Notes under the pieces: model-generated
Database searches by the model: none
Seen by the model: only the letters and a program-made list of their open reading frames with translations
Told to the model about the DNA's origin: nothing
Shown: positions 15,166 through 24,500 of the stretch, in pieces
Numbering within the stretch: the stretch's first letter is position 1
How the letters are laid out: every line of letters starts with the position of its first letter
Made by a program: the position numbers and the translations under genes
Assembly: GCA_044228435.1 (NCBI GenBank)
Contig: JBGAUW010000002.1
Coordinates: forward strand, 310,001-374,000
Source: Bog-950 sp044228435
GTDB taxonomy: Bacteria; Bacteroidota; Bacteroidia; Chitinophagales; LD1
Reading direction: 5' to 3'
Length of the DNA stretch: 64,000 nucleotides

Positions 15166-15468
15166 TTAATTAATGCTTTTCACTCTGTCTTTCTGTTTTT
15201 TTAGCTGCCCTGCTATGGTGTGCAACGCAAGGTCGGTGCTTTCTTCAAAGGTTTTTGATGTTTTGGCCACAAAAAGGGTTTTCCCGGGCACATGTAACTT
15301 AATTTCAACAATCTTATCTTTTACGCTCTGTTTCGATTCGAGCTTTAAAAAAACCTCGGCTTCTACAATCCTGTCAAAGAAGGTTTCCAGTTTTGTAAGT
15401 TTCTTGTTAATAAAACCTACCAACTGCGCAGATGCATCAAAATGCACCGGATGAATTACCACGTTCAT
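15166..15468 (-). CDS. hpf: Ribosome hibernation-promoting factor (HPF/RaiA family, short form)
   Basis: The 100-aa protein opens MNVVIHPVHFDASAQLVGFI and follows the beta-alpha-beta-beta-beta-alpha pattern of HPF/YfiA, including the basic C-terminal helix LHTIAGQLKKQKDRVKS. These factors bind the 30S decoding channel in stationary phase and protect or dimerise idle ribosomes. The length is that of the short form, without the long C-terminal dimerisation domain. It sits between a 243-bp spacer with no recognised feature and a terminator, and lies upstream of the tRNA-tuf operon in the same direction. Confidence 0.85.
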   Translation of the reverse strand: MNVVIHPVHFDASAQLVGFINKKLTKLETFFDRIVEAEVFLKLESKQSVKDKIVEIKLHVPGKTLFVAKTSKTFEESTDLALHTIAGQLKKQKDRVKSIN

Positions 15469-15711
15469 AGAACTAATTTAAAGGTTAGATAATACGATTC
15501 CTGTAATTAAAGTAACGAAATAGTTACCGGAATCTTGCATTATTCTTACGCTTATTTTTTATTAAAGTTAGGCGTAAAAAACAACTTATTACTTAAGTTA
15601 TTGTATTACAGCCTTTATGGAAGGGCCTAAAACCACGCGCACGCTACTAAAGTCGGGATATTTGCATTTTTTTTCAATTACCGGGCGCTAAAATCAGCCA
15701 ACCCACCGCAA

Positions 15712-16257
15712 TTAATATTTACCCATGGTAATGGCAATGCGCGAATCTGTAATTTGCTCCAGCTCACTTATAAAACTGTCGCTTAAGCTATCGCCCCAGT
15801 TCCAAAACGTAAAGCCCAGCTCGGCAAATACAAAAGGGGGCTCGAAAATGTACGAAGTAACCGCGCCGCTATACGCACATGCCGGGCAACTAAAATTATT
15901 GTTTGGCTTGCGGCCCAACCAGGCCTGCAGGGCAGCACCCCAATCGTTATCTATTATGCTTTGCCCGCACTGTGGGCATTGTATATCCTCTAACCCGCCG
16001 GAATCGAACGCGCTGCGCTCCACTATAATTTCTACCCCATTAGTTTTAAGGTTTACTAAGTCAGGGTTAGGTGCAGCTAAGGCTTTTTCATAATTCTGGC
16101 TTGGTGCGTAACCGCCTGTTTTGGTTAAGGTGCAATCGCTTATTTCGGGTTGTATAATTTTTTGGCTTACTAAAAATTCATGCACCTTTCCGGCCACCAA
16201 CTGTGCATCTTCGGCCTCTACATCCATTGGTATTACATTGGTATAGTAATCGCCCAT
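15712..16257 (-). CDS. Uncharacterised protein with a two-CxxC zinc ribbon
   Basis: The 181-aa protein is not recognised. It opens MGDYYTNVIPMDVEAEDAQL. A zinc-ribbon-like pair lies at about residues 93-127: CPQCGQ and CPACAYSG separated by ~31 residues. The C-terminal third is hydrophobic and aromatic (FVFAELGFTFWNWGD) and suggests a soluble alpha/beta protein. No signal peptide is seen. Its stop-to-start distance to the E1 gene (upstream on the minus strand) is only about 11 bp, so the two are probably co-transcribed. No function is proposed. Confidence 0.7.
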   Translation of the reverse strand: MGDYYTNVIPMDVEAEDAQLVAGKVHEFLVSQKIIQPEISDCTLTKTGGYAPSQNYEKALAAPNPDLVNLKTNGVEIIVERSAFDSGGLEDIQCPQCGQSIIDNDWGAALQAWLGRKPNNNFSCPACAYSGAVTSYIFEPPFVFAELGFTFWNWGDSLSDSFISELEQITDSRIAITMGKY

Positions 16258-16268
16258 GCTATCGCAGT

Positions 16269-18335
16269 TTAAAAAGTAAGCAACTCTTCCATTGCCGCCC
16301 TTACTTTCTCTACATTAGGCAGCATGGCCTTCTCTAAATTCTCATTTAGCGGTATAGCTGGTGTATTTACGGCGCCAATAATTTTTACCGGTGCATCCAA
16401 CGATTGGAAACAATTAGAAGCTATACGTCCGGCAAGCGCCTCAGCAAAGGAGTGGGTAATGGTTTCTTCGGTAAGCACCAACACTTTTCCGTGCCGTTTA
16501 ACTGAATCGTAAATGGCCTCTTCGTCCAGCGGATTAAGAGTGCGTAAATCCACTACCTCTACCTGGCCCTCAAAGTTTTTAGCTGCGTTTATTGCCCAAT
16601 GCACACCCATGCCATAAGTAATTACGGTTAGTGTTTCGCCGTTTTCTAAATTTTCTTCCGCTGCCTGTAAGGCTATTCTGGCTTTGCCCAGTGGTATAAT
16701 ATAATCTTCATCCGGTTCAATAGTTTTAGCCAGTTCAGTGCCTTTTACCTTGCTCCAGTAAAGCCCCTTATGCTCAAACATAACCACCGGATTAGGATCG
16801 TAAAAGGCGGCTTTAAGCAAGCCCTTCATATCGGCGGCATTGCTGGGGTAGCAAATTTTCACACCCTTTATCTGCAACACAAAACTCTCTACACTGCTGC
16901 TATGGTATGGTCCGCCGCTACCATAAGCGCCTATGGGTATGCGTATAAGCGCCTGCACGGGAAATTTACCATTGCTCAAATAGCACGAGCGGGAAACCTC
17001 GGTAAACAGCTGGTTAATACCCGGAAAAATATAATCGGCAAACTGCACCTCTACTATTGGCTTGCAACCGGCAGCGCTCATACCCACGGTAGAGCCTATA
17101 ATATAGGCTTCCATGATAGGGGTATTAAACACCCGGCTATCGCCATATTTTTTAGCCAGCAGGGCCGCCTCGCGGAAAACACCGCCCAGCTCCCCTCCTA
17201 CATCCTGCCCGTAAAGCAGCGCCTCGGGATGTTTGGTCAATATCTCATCTACAGCATGCAAAGCAGCATCTACCATTATTGTAGTTTCGCCATTGGCAGG
17301 GCTGCGCTCGCCCAACTCTTCTGTAACCGGGGTAGGTGCAAAAATATGCGTGGTTAAATCCGCCTCGGTAGGGAAAGGCTCCAATACTGCCCTTTCAAAA
17401 TCTTTTTTAACCGTTTGTTTTGCTTCTTCTTCAATAGCAGTTAACGCATCAGCCGTACCTACTTTATCGTATAGTAGTTGCTTTTTAAGTTTATTAAAGG
17501 GGTCGCGCATGGCGTCGCTCTCCAGGTTCTCTTTAGGCCGGTACCACTCCTTACGCACACCGCTGGTGTGGTGGTTTAGTAAAGGCACCCGCGCATGCAC
17601 CAAATAAGGCTGACGGTGGGTCCTCACAAAATTTACCACGCGGCTCATGGTCTCAAAACATTCTTCAAAGTCGGTCCCGTCTATGCTTTCTACCTTAAGG
17701 CCTTTAAAGCCCCGCGCGTATTCCGATGCATTTTGCGCCCGCACCTCGCTGCTGTGGGCCGAAATATCCCACTCATTATCCTGCACCAAATAAATAATAG
17801 GGTAATTGTGTAGCACAGCCATTTGCAGAGCTTCGCTTACCTCACCTTCGGTAATGGCGCCATCGCCTAACGAGCATATTACCAACGGCTCCTCTCCTTT
17901 TTTAAAGGCTGCCAGGGCCTGCCGCTCTTTATATTGTAAGCCCTGCGCGGTACCGGTGGCGGGTATTACCTGCATACCGGTAGCCGAGCTTTGATGCGGT
18001 ATTTTAGGTAAATCGGCCCGGTTAGAAGAGGGGTGCGAATAGTAAGTACGCCCCCCCGAAAAGTAATCGGTGCCTTTTGCCATTAGTTGTAGCATTAGCT
18101 CGAAAGGCTTAAAGCCCATGCCTAAAAGCATGGCATCATCGCGGTAATAAGGGAAAACAAAATCCTGCGGCTTTAGCTGAAACGCAGCGGCCAGTTGTAT
18201 GGCCTCGTGTCCGCGGCTGGTGGCATGCACATATTTACCGGTAATTTCTTTACGCTCTTCGTAAAGCTCCGTCATTGCCTTGGCAGTACACATCAGGCTG
18301 AACGCCTTTAAAAAATCTTCTTTAGCTGATTTCAA
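16269..18335 (-). CDS. Fused 2-oxoacid dehydrogenase E1 (alpha+beta), ThDP-dependent
   Basis: The 688-aa protein joins both E1 subunits of a branched-chain/2-oxoacid dehydrogenase. Residues ~1-330 form the alpha part, with the ThDP/Mg motif beginning at SLGDGAITEG and ending at QDNEWDIS. Residues ~350-688 form the beta part (MVDAALHAVDEIL, GQDVGGELGGVFR, EVQFADYIFPGINQL, the RIPIG segment, VEVVDLRTLNPLD). It decarboxylates a 2-oxoacid and passes the acyl group to the lipoyl E2. Fused E1 is common in Bacteroidota. No E2 or E3 gene is adjacent, so partners must be elsewhere. Substrate preference (branched-chain versus other) is not fixed by the sequence. Confidence 0.88.
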   Translation of the reverse strand: MKSAKEDFLKAFSLMCTAKAMTELYEERKEITGKYVHATSRGHEAIQLAAAFQLKPQDFVFPYYRDDAMLLGMGFKPFELMLQLMAKGTDYFSGGRTYYSHPSSNRADLPKIPHQSSATGMQVIPATGTAQGLQYKERQALAAFKKGEEPLVICSLGDGAITEGEVSEALQMAVLHNYPIIYLVQDNEWDISAHSSEVRAQNASEYARGFKGLKVESIDGTDFEECFETMSRVVNFVRTHRQPYLVHARVPLLNHHTSGVRKEWYRPKENLESDAMRDPFNKLKKQLLYDKVGTADALTAIEEEAKQTVKKDFERAVLEPFPTEADLTTHIFAPTPVTEELGERSPANGETTIMVDAALHAVDEILTKHPEALLYGQDVGGELGGVFREAALLAKKYGDSRVFNTPIMEAYIIGSTVGMSAAGCKPIVEVQFADYIFPGINQLFTEVSRSCYLSNGKFPVQALIRIPIGAYGSGGPYHSSSVESFVLQIKGVKICYPSNAADMKGLLKAAFYDPNPVVMFEHKGLYWSKVKGTELAKTIEPDEDYIIPLGKARIALQAAEENLENGETLTVITYGMGVHWAINAAKNFEGQVEVVDLRTLNPLDEEAIYDSVKRHGKVLVLTEETITHSFAEALAGRIASNCFQSLDAPVKIIGAVNTPAIPLNENLEKAMLPNVEKVRAAMEELLTF

Positions 18336-18429
18336 CCCTTTAGCTGTTTAGTGGCATAAATAAGAAGAAAAACAAAACTGCCAATACGATTAGCCACGAA
18401 TTACACGAAGGCAGGTGCGGATATTTTTT

Positions 18430-18464
18430 AAGACTTCCGAAGTTTTGAAAACTTCGGAAGTCTT
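18430..18464. repeat. Perfect 17-bp inverted repeat (hairpin)
   Basis: The arms aagacttccgaagtttt and their complement are separated by a single base. The hairpin lies just past the FAH-family stop on the minus strand, but no T-run follows in that direction, so it may be a dispersed palindrome and not a classical terminator. Nearby tagccacgaattacacgaa also looks like a repeat fragment. Confidence 0.55.
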
Positions 18465-18469
18465 GGGAC

Positions 18470-19087
18470 CTACTTCACCTCAAAATCAAACACCTTTTCT
18501 TCGCCGAGATATCCTTCTAAGCGGTCGCCTATTTTAACGGGGCCAACACCGGCGGGGGTACCGGTGTAAATTAAATCGCCGGTTTGAAGGGTGAAGAACT
18601 GCGATGCGTAAGCAATTATTTTCGAGAACGGAAACAGCATTTCGTTGGTGTTACCCTTTTGCACTTCGGCACCGTTCAGCTTCATCGAAAAGCTTATGCC
18701 TGCCTTTTCCCAATCTCCTAATTCACTCAATTTCTTAATGCTTCCCAATACGGCACTGTTATCAAAGGCTTTGGCAATCTCCCACGGTAGGCCTTTTGCC
18801 TTTTGCTGGCTTTGCAAATCGCGGGCAGTAAAATCAATGCCAATGCTTACCTCATCAAAATATTTATGGGCAAACTTTTCATCAATATACTTTCCTTGCT
18901 TGCACACTTTTAATACTACTTCGGTCTCGTAGTGCAAATCGCTGGTCCACTCGGGGTAATAAAAGGGTTTATTATCTTTTAGCAAAGCTGTTTGCGGCTT
19001 TAAAAATACCACCGGTTTATCGGGCACTTCGTTTTTAAGTTCTTTAGCGTGTTCGCTGTAATTGCGGCCAATGCATATTATCTTCAT
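18470..19087 (-). CDS. Fumarylacetoacetate hydrolase (FAH) family protein
   Basis: The 205-aa protein starts MKIICIGRNYSEHAKELKNE and shows the FAH-fold metal-binding acids: the E pair in HYETEVVLK, the GIDFTARDLQ segment, and the GDLIYTGTPAGVGPVK signature. Its short single-domain length fits the acylpyruvase/FAHD1-like branch (oxaloacetate tautomerase or acylpyruvate hydrolase), not full-length FAH. It is monocistronic or follows the DoxX-like gene upstream. Fold is confident; reaction is not. Confidence 0.85.
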   Translation of the reverse strand: MKIICIGRNYSEHAKELKNEVPDKPVVFLKPQTALLKDNKPFYYPEWTSDLHYETEVVLKVCKQGKYIDEKFAHKYFDEVSIGIDFTARDLQSQQKAKGLPWEIAKAFDNSAVLGSIKKLSELGDWEKAGISFSMKLNGAEVQKGNTNEMLFPFSKIIAYASQFFTLQTGDLIYTGTPAGVGPVKIGDRLEGYLGEEKVFDFEVK

Positions 19088-19178
19088 GGTAATACAATGT
19101 GTTAATGTGCCAACGTGTTCATGTGTTCACGTAAATACATAAGTTCTTCAATGGTTCAAACATAAAACTTTTGGTTGT

Positions 19179-19988
19179 TTATTGAGGCTGCAAATTGCCC
19201 GATTGCCACAAAGGTGAATGGCAGCGCTTATCTAATGCCACATATATACAGGAAAGTAAAAACCCGCTTCGGAACAAAAACTCGGGAAAGCCAAGCAGCA
19301 ACGATAAATACACCACCACTAGCAGCCATACGCCACCTACTATAGCAGCAGGTCTGGAGTAGAAACCGGTTAAAAGCCAAAGGCCTAAAAACGTGTCGGA
19401 GAAACCACTGTAGAAAACGATGTTTCTTGCCACTTCTTCTGAAAATATTTGCGAGGCCAGCTCAATATGCGCGCCCTTTAAACCAAACAAACCAAGCGAA
19501 GCCAGCCCGTGGGCCAAAAATGCAAAAGCAATACCAATGCGCAGCAACTTGTAATTTTGCACCTGGCGGTAGTAGTATACAATTAGAAACACGCAATAGA
19601 ATATCCACGGAAAGCGGCGGAACGATTCGGCTATGCCAAACAACGAGCCTGTTTTATGTACAAAGTAGGCCCAACCACAGCAAGCCACGGTTATTAGATA
19701 CACCGCAGCCGCAGGCAATATATACTTGGGAAAGATACCCAGCAAAATGCAAACGGCTAAAACCAAATCCCAGCTGCCCTGTATGCGTAAAAACGCGGCT
19801 ACATCTAAATCAAAAATGTTTACAGCCTCAAAAATGCGGTAATGCAACTCGTATCCCTGGCTAAAGCCCAGCGATACTAATCCGTGCCCCGTAAAGGTAA
19901 TAAACAGCACAAACCGGAAATACAGAACGGTATTTTCTTTCAACCAATTATGGATCGTATGCAAAAAAGATTGAAGCATTGTGTGCAA
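19179..19988 (-). CDS. DoxX-like multi-pass membrane protein
   Basis: The 269-aa protein has about 7 hydrophobic helices in two similar halves. Each half has a R-F..H/GHGL(A/V)SLG pattern (FTGHGLVSLGF near residue 33 and FLAHGLASLGLFGLKG near residue 157). This duplicated pattern points to a DoxX/MauE-type inner-membrane protein. The function is unknown; such proteins often sit near redox or oxidative-stress systems, which is not evident here. The next gene, on the opposite strand, starts about 100 bp away. Confidence 0.65.
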   Translation of the reverse strand: MHTMLQSFLHTIHNWLKENTVLYFRFVLFITFTGHGLVSLGFSQGYELHYRIFEAVNIFDLDVAAFLRIQGSWDLVLAVCILLGIFPKYILPAAAVYLITVACCGWAYFVHKTGSLFGIAESFRRFPWIFYCVFLIVYYYRQVQNYKLLRIGIAFAFLAHGLASLGLFGLKGAHIELASQIFSEEVARNIVFYSGFSDTFLGLWLLTGFYSRPAAIVGGVWLLVVVYLSLLLGFPEFLFRSGFLLSCIYVALDKRCHSPLWQSGNLQPQ

Positions 19989-20092
19989 AATGGGTAAAAA
20001 AATTTAATGGTTAAAATTTTGTTTCTGGATTTTATAGGATACTTTTCAGTTGACAAACTAACGTATCGCTCACTAAATCTGGCTCCTGAAGG

Positions 20093-21541
20093 ATGAAAAC
20101 TGCCCACAAAGCATTTGCTAAGGCTTTTGTAATATCCCTTGTCTGTTTGTTTTGCCCTGCCGGCAAATTGCTTTTAGCCCAACCGGTTTTTCAGCGCGCT
20201 ATTGGCATGGAAAGCTTTGAAAAAGGCAGCGCCTTTAAATTACTGCCCGATAACTCATTTATTATAGTAGGCGAATCGGAAAGCTACGGGCAGAACGAGC
20301 GCGATATGTTGCTGATGAAAACCGACAGCAATGGTGCTGTTATATGGACAAAAACCTTTGGCGGCCCCGAACGCGAAACCGTAAATGATGTGCTGGCCGT
20401 AAATGGCGGCTACCTTTTTAGTGCCGAAAAATACCAGCCTAATAAACAAGAGGGTGAAAACCTAACGCTGATAAACACCAATGCGAACGGCGACCTGAAA
20501 TGGAAGAAAATTTTTGATGAGGGCGGCAACGAAACCGAGGGCTTTAGCATGAAACAAACCCCTGATGGCCATTTTATTATTGCGGGCATGGTTAAAAAAA
20601 TGAATGTGGTAAGCAGCGCGTTTTTCACCATGCGCGCCGAAGACCAAAGCGCCTACCTTATTAAAGTAGATAAAAATGGAAACAAGCTGTGGTCGCGGGC
20701 TTTTATTTACGGAACAGAAAACATATCGAGCACAGCAACGTCAGTAGCGGTACTTAAAGACGGTAGTTACATAGTTAGCGGTAATGTGGCAACCGTGGGC
20801 AAAACCGATAAAAAAATAGAGCAGCCCGCGCGGCAGGTAAACACCAATGATGTGCGCAAAATGCTATTGATGAAAGTTGCAGCCAATGGCAACCTGGTAT
20901 GGGCGAAAGAATATGCCGGCAACAATGTAACCATGGGCTATACTGTAATTGAAAAACAGGATGGTGGCATGGTGCTGATTGGCAACACAAACACTACTGC
21001 CACTAACATTGATATTTTTTTAATGAGCCTGGATAAGGAGGGCAATGTGCAATGGAGTAAAACTTACGGCGGGCCTAAATTTGAATCGGCGGCGGATGTA
21101 GTGCAAACACCCGATGGCGGTTTTGTGGTATCGGGCATGGCTTATAGCTTTGGCAACGGCATTAGCGATGTTTTAAACTTTAAAACCGATGCCAATGGTA
21201 ACCTGCAGTGGGCTAAAACCTACGGCGGGCAAAATGAAGAATACCCGAGCAAACTGGCGCTTACCAAAAGCGGTATAGTTACCCTTGGCTGCACCGGCAG
21301 TAAAGGCGCCGAGAGCTTTGATATACTATTAATGAAAACTGATTTTAACGGCAACAACGCCTGCTTTGCCAAAGATGCTAAGCCATCGGTTACCAATTTT
21401 AAAACCACCATGCATAAAATAGAAACTGCTAAAATGGAGAAGGTAGAGCAGGGTGTGTTTCCACCAAATGTTCCAAGGCCCGATGTGAAGAATATTTCGG
21501 AATACCGCAGAGAAGTAAGAAGTAAGGATTTATGTAAGTAA
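20093..21541 (+). CDS. Secreted beta-propeller-like repeat protein
   Basis: The 482-aa protein has a signal peptide (residues 1-30, ending LLLAQ) and at least six ~45-55-residue repeats. Each carries versions of DGG(F/Y)(V/I)(V/I)(S/A)G, D..L(M/I)K.D..GN..W.KTYGG. This pattern is typical of surface beta-propeller proteins of Bacteroidota. No T9SS sorting domain is visible at the C-terminus, which ends RSKDLCK. The next gene starts 30 bp later and encodes a T9SS adhesin-like protein; the two are probably co-expressed and may work together at the surface. Confidence 0.75.
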   Translation: MKTAHKAFAKAFVISLVCLFCPAGKLLLAQPVFQRAIGMESFEKGSAFKLLPDNSFIIVGESESYGQNERDMLLMKTDSNGAVIWTKTFGGPERETVNDVLAVNGGYLFSAEKYQPNKQEGENLTLINTNANGDLKWKKIFDEGGNETEGFSMKQTPDGHFIIAGMVKKMNVVSSAFFTMRAEDQSAYLIKVDKNGNKLWSRAFIYGTENISSTATSVAVLKDGSYIVSGNVATVGKTDKKIEQPARQVNTNDVRKMLLMKVAANGNLVWAKEYAGNNVTMGYTVIEKQDGGMVLIGNTNTTATNIDIFLMSLDKEGNVQWSKTYGGPKFESAADVVQTPDGGFVVSGMAYSFGNGISDVLNFKTDANGNLQWAKTYGGQNEEYPSKLALTKSGIVTLGCTGSKGAESFDILLMKTDFNGNNACFAKDAKPSVTNFKTTMHKIETAKMEKVEQGVFPPNVPRPDVKNISEYRREVRSKDLCK

Positions 21542-21571
21542 CCATAAACTATTTTTTAATTAAACACCGGT

Positions 21572-24500
21572 ATGAAGGCTGCCCTTCGTAAAGCATTTTT
21601 TCTGATTGCAACGCTGCTTTTTTTAGGTGGCGAAGCGAAAGCCAACGGCTGCACAGGCTCGTGGTTTACCATGACTTACTCGCCCTGGTGTAATTGCTGG
21701 CAAGTATGCGGTAACTACATTAGCGATTGCGATGAAGTAGTAAGCCTTAGCTGGAACTTTGGCGATGGCACCACCGCTACCGGCGAGAACCCCTGCCACC
21801 AGTTTCCCGGGCCGGGCACTTACACTATTACATTAACCATTGTAGCTTACTGCCACAATACTTTCTTTAACCTGTTTACCACTACCTGCCACATTACGCA
21901 GCAATTAACTGTGCCTGCTAATAACTTACCGCTTGTAGCAGGCTTTGAATCGGATACTACCTGCTTTGGTACCGGCACCCAGTTTACAAATACCACCACC
22001 AGCCCGGGCGGAAACAATACTTATACATGGGTGTTTCCGGATGGTACTATCAGCCACGATGTAAACCCCGTATACACCTTTGATAGCTGCGGCGCATTTG
22101 ATGTAAAAATGATTGTGCAAAACCAATCGCCCTGCTGCCAATACCTGGGCGACGATACGATAGTAAAACGGGTGTTTGTTGATTGTACGCCGTTTGCCCA
22201 CTCCAACGGCCTTGGCCAAACGGAACCTTATATACAGGAAAGCTTTGCCACTATTGATGTTTTATCGGGCACCTGCGCCGGCGATACCACGCACTTTTTG
22301 TTAACCCCCAGCGGGCCTATTATCAACTGGCAGTGGACTTTTCCGGATAGCAGCACCAGCACTGCTACTAACCCGGCATATGTATATTACAGCTGCCCGC
22401 CGGCTATAAATTACACCACCGTTAACCTGTGGACTGACCAGGGCTGTGTGGGGTATATTGATTCGGTAACCGGTATTTTTTGCCCTAGCAATATTGGCTT
22501 AAGCTCTACCCAAACATTATGCACCAACCAATGCAGCGGCACGGCTACAACCACATTGTCGGGCGGGCAGCCACCTTATACCCTGCAATGGAACGACCCT
22601 AACAACCAAACCACCGCTACCGCTATTAACCTGTGCCCCGGTAACTATAATGTAACTATTACCGATGGCAACGGCTGCACAGCTACCCCTAATCAACCTG
22701 TAGCTGTAACCGATTTTCCGTTTCCGCTGGCGGCTAATGCCACCATAGTAAGCAATGTGCCCTGCTACGGGTGGGATGGAGGTTCTGCCCTGCTTACCTA
22801 TACCGGTGGCACCCCTCCTTATACCGTTTTTTGGAGCAATGGCGCTACTACCGATACAGCATCCGGATTGCATGGGGGTAATTATACTGCCACCGTTACC
22901 GATGCCCACGGTTGCACACTTGTAGCACCTGTAAATATACCGCAGCCGCCCGAGGTGCTGGCGCCTGTAACCGTTAATAATGCCAGTTGTAACTTATGCA
23001 ATGGTTCGGCCAGCGTTAGCCCTACCGGTGGTAATGGTTCCTATATCTACCAGTGGTTAACCACACCTACGCAGATTACTCCAAGTGTGAGCGGTTTATG
23101 TGCCGGGGTTTATACCGTTATGGTGTTCGACCAGGCAGTATGGGGTTGCGGCGATACAGTAACATTTACGGTTAGCGAAATTGGAGCACAACCCATTACT
23201 TCGTCCTCAACTGATGCTACCTGCGTTAACACCTGCAACGGAACGGGCTCCGTAACGCTAACGGGTGGATGCTTAGACCCGCCCTGCGGTTTTTCGTGGT
23301 TAGATTCTACCGGCGCTTCGCTGGGCCAATTTGCAGCAACGGCAACTAACCTTTGTGCGGGCGATTATATAGTAAACGTAACCAATGGTTCAGGCTGCAG
23401 GTCTTTTTCAAATACTACGGTTAATGTTCCTAACCCGGTAACGGTTACTGCAACAGCCACTATTAATACCTGTGGTTCGGCATGCAATGCAACAGGCACC
23501 GCTAGTGTAAGCGGCGGCACACCACCTTATACGTATGCCTGGCTGGATAGCAACAATGTTGTTGTAGCAGGCCAAACTTCTAATGTAATAACCGGCCTTT
23601 GCACCGGGCGCTATACCGTAAGGGTTACCGATGGGCAAGGCTGCATAGCCACATTTACGGTGCCTGTATTTGGTAATCCGTTTACAGCTACTGCAACGGG
23701 CAACTCAGTGCTATGCAATGGAGATTGCAGTGGTATTGTTACCACTATAGGCGCAGGCGGTACTACACCTTACAACTATACCGTTCAAAACAGCGGGGGT
23801 AGTGTGGTGTATACCGGCAATAGCTTTATTACCGCTAACCTATGTGCAGGTAACTACACCGTTATAGCCACCGATGCTGCTAATTGCCCCATAACTATAC
23901 CGGTAAGTGTGGGCCAGCCGGTGGCTATAAACCCCATTACAAGTGCCACGGCGCCTGCTTGCTTTGGCAACTGCAACGGCACTGTATTGGTAAACGTAAC
24001 CGGTGGCACCGCCCCTTATAGCTACGAATGGCGAAATGGCCAGGGAGTATTGGTGGGTAACGGAAGTTCCGTTCCCAATTTATGCGCGGGCGTTTATTCG
24101 GTGCAGGTAAAAGATAGCAACAGCTGCACTACACCTTTTATACCGGCCACACTCAATCAGCCGGCAGCCCTTAATGATTCGTTACATGTAATTGACCCAT
24201 ATTGCGATGGCGGCCAGGGCTCCATTGATCTTACTCCATTTGGTGGCACACCGCCTTATACTTTTTCGTGGAATAGCGGGGCTTATACTACCGAAGATAT
24301 ATCCGGCCTTTCATCGGGCACTTTTAACGTACAAATTACCGATGCCAATAACTGCGTTAAAAACGATGCTGTAACGTTTACTATGCTGCCGCTGTTAACT
24401 GTAAACGTAATTCCGCATTCGTATAACGGTTATAACTTTAAATGCTTTAACGGTGTGGATGGAGAAGTGGTGGTGCGCGTTAACGGGGGCCAGCCGCCCT

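Noticed and set aside
16770..17357. Plus-strand 195-aa frame antisense to the E1 gene
   Set aside because: No homology-like features; E1 in the opposite frame is fully supported by ThDP motifs.
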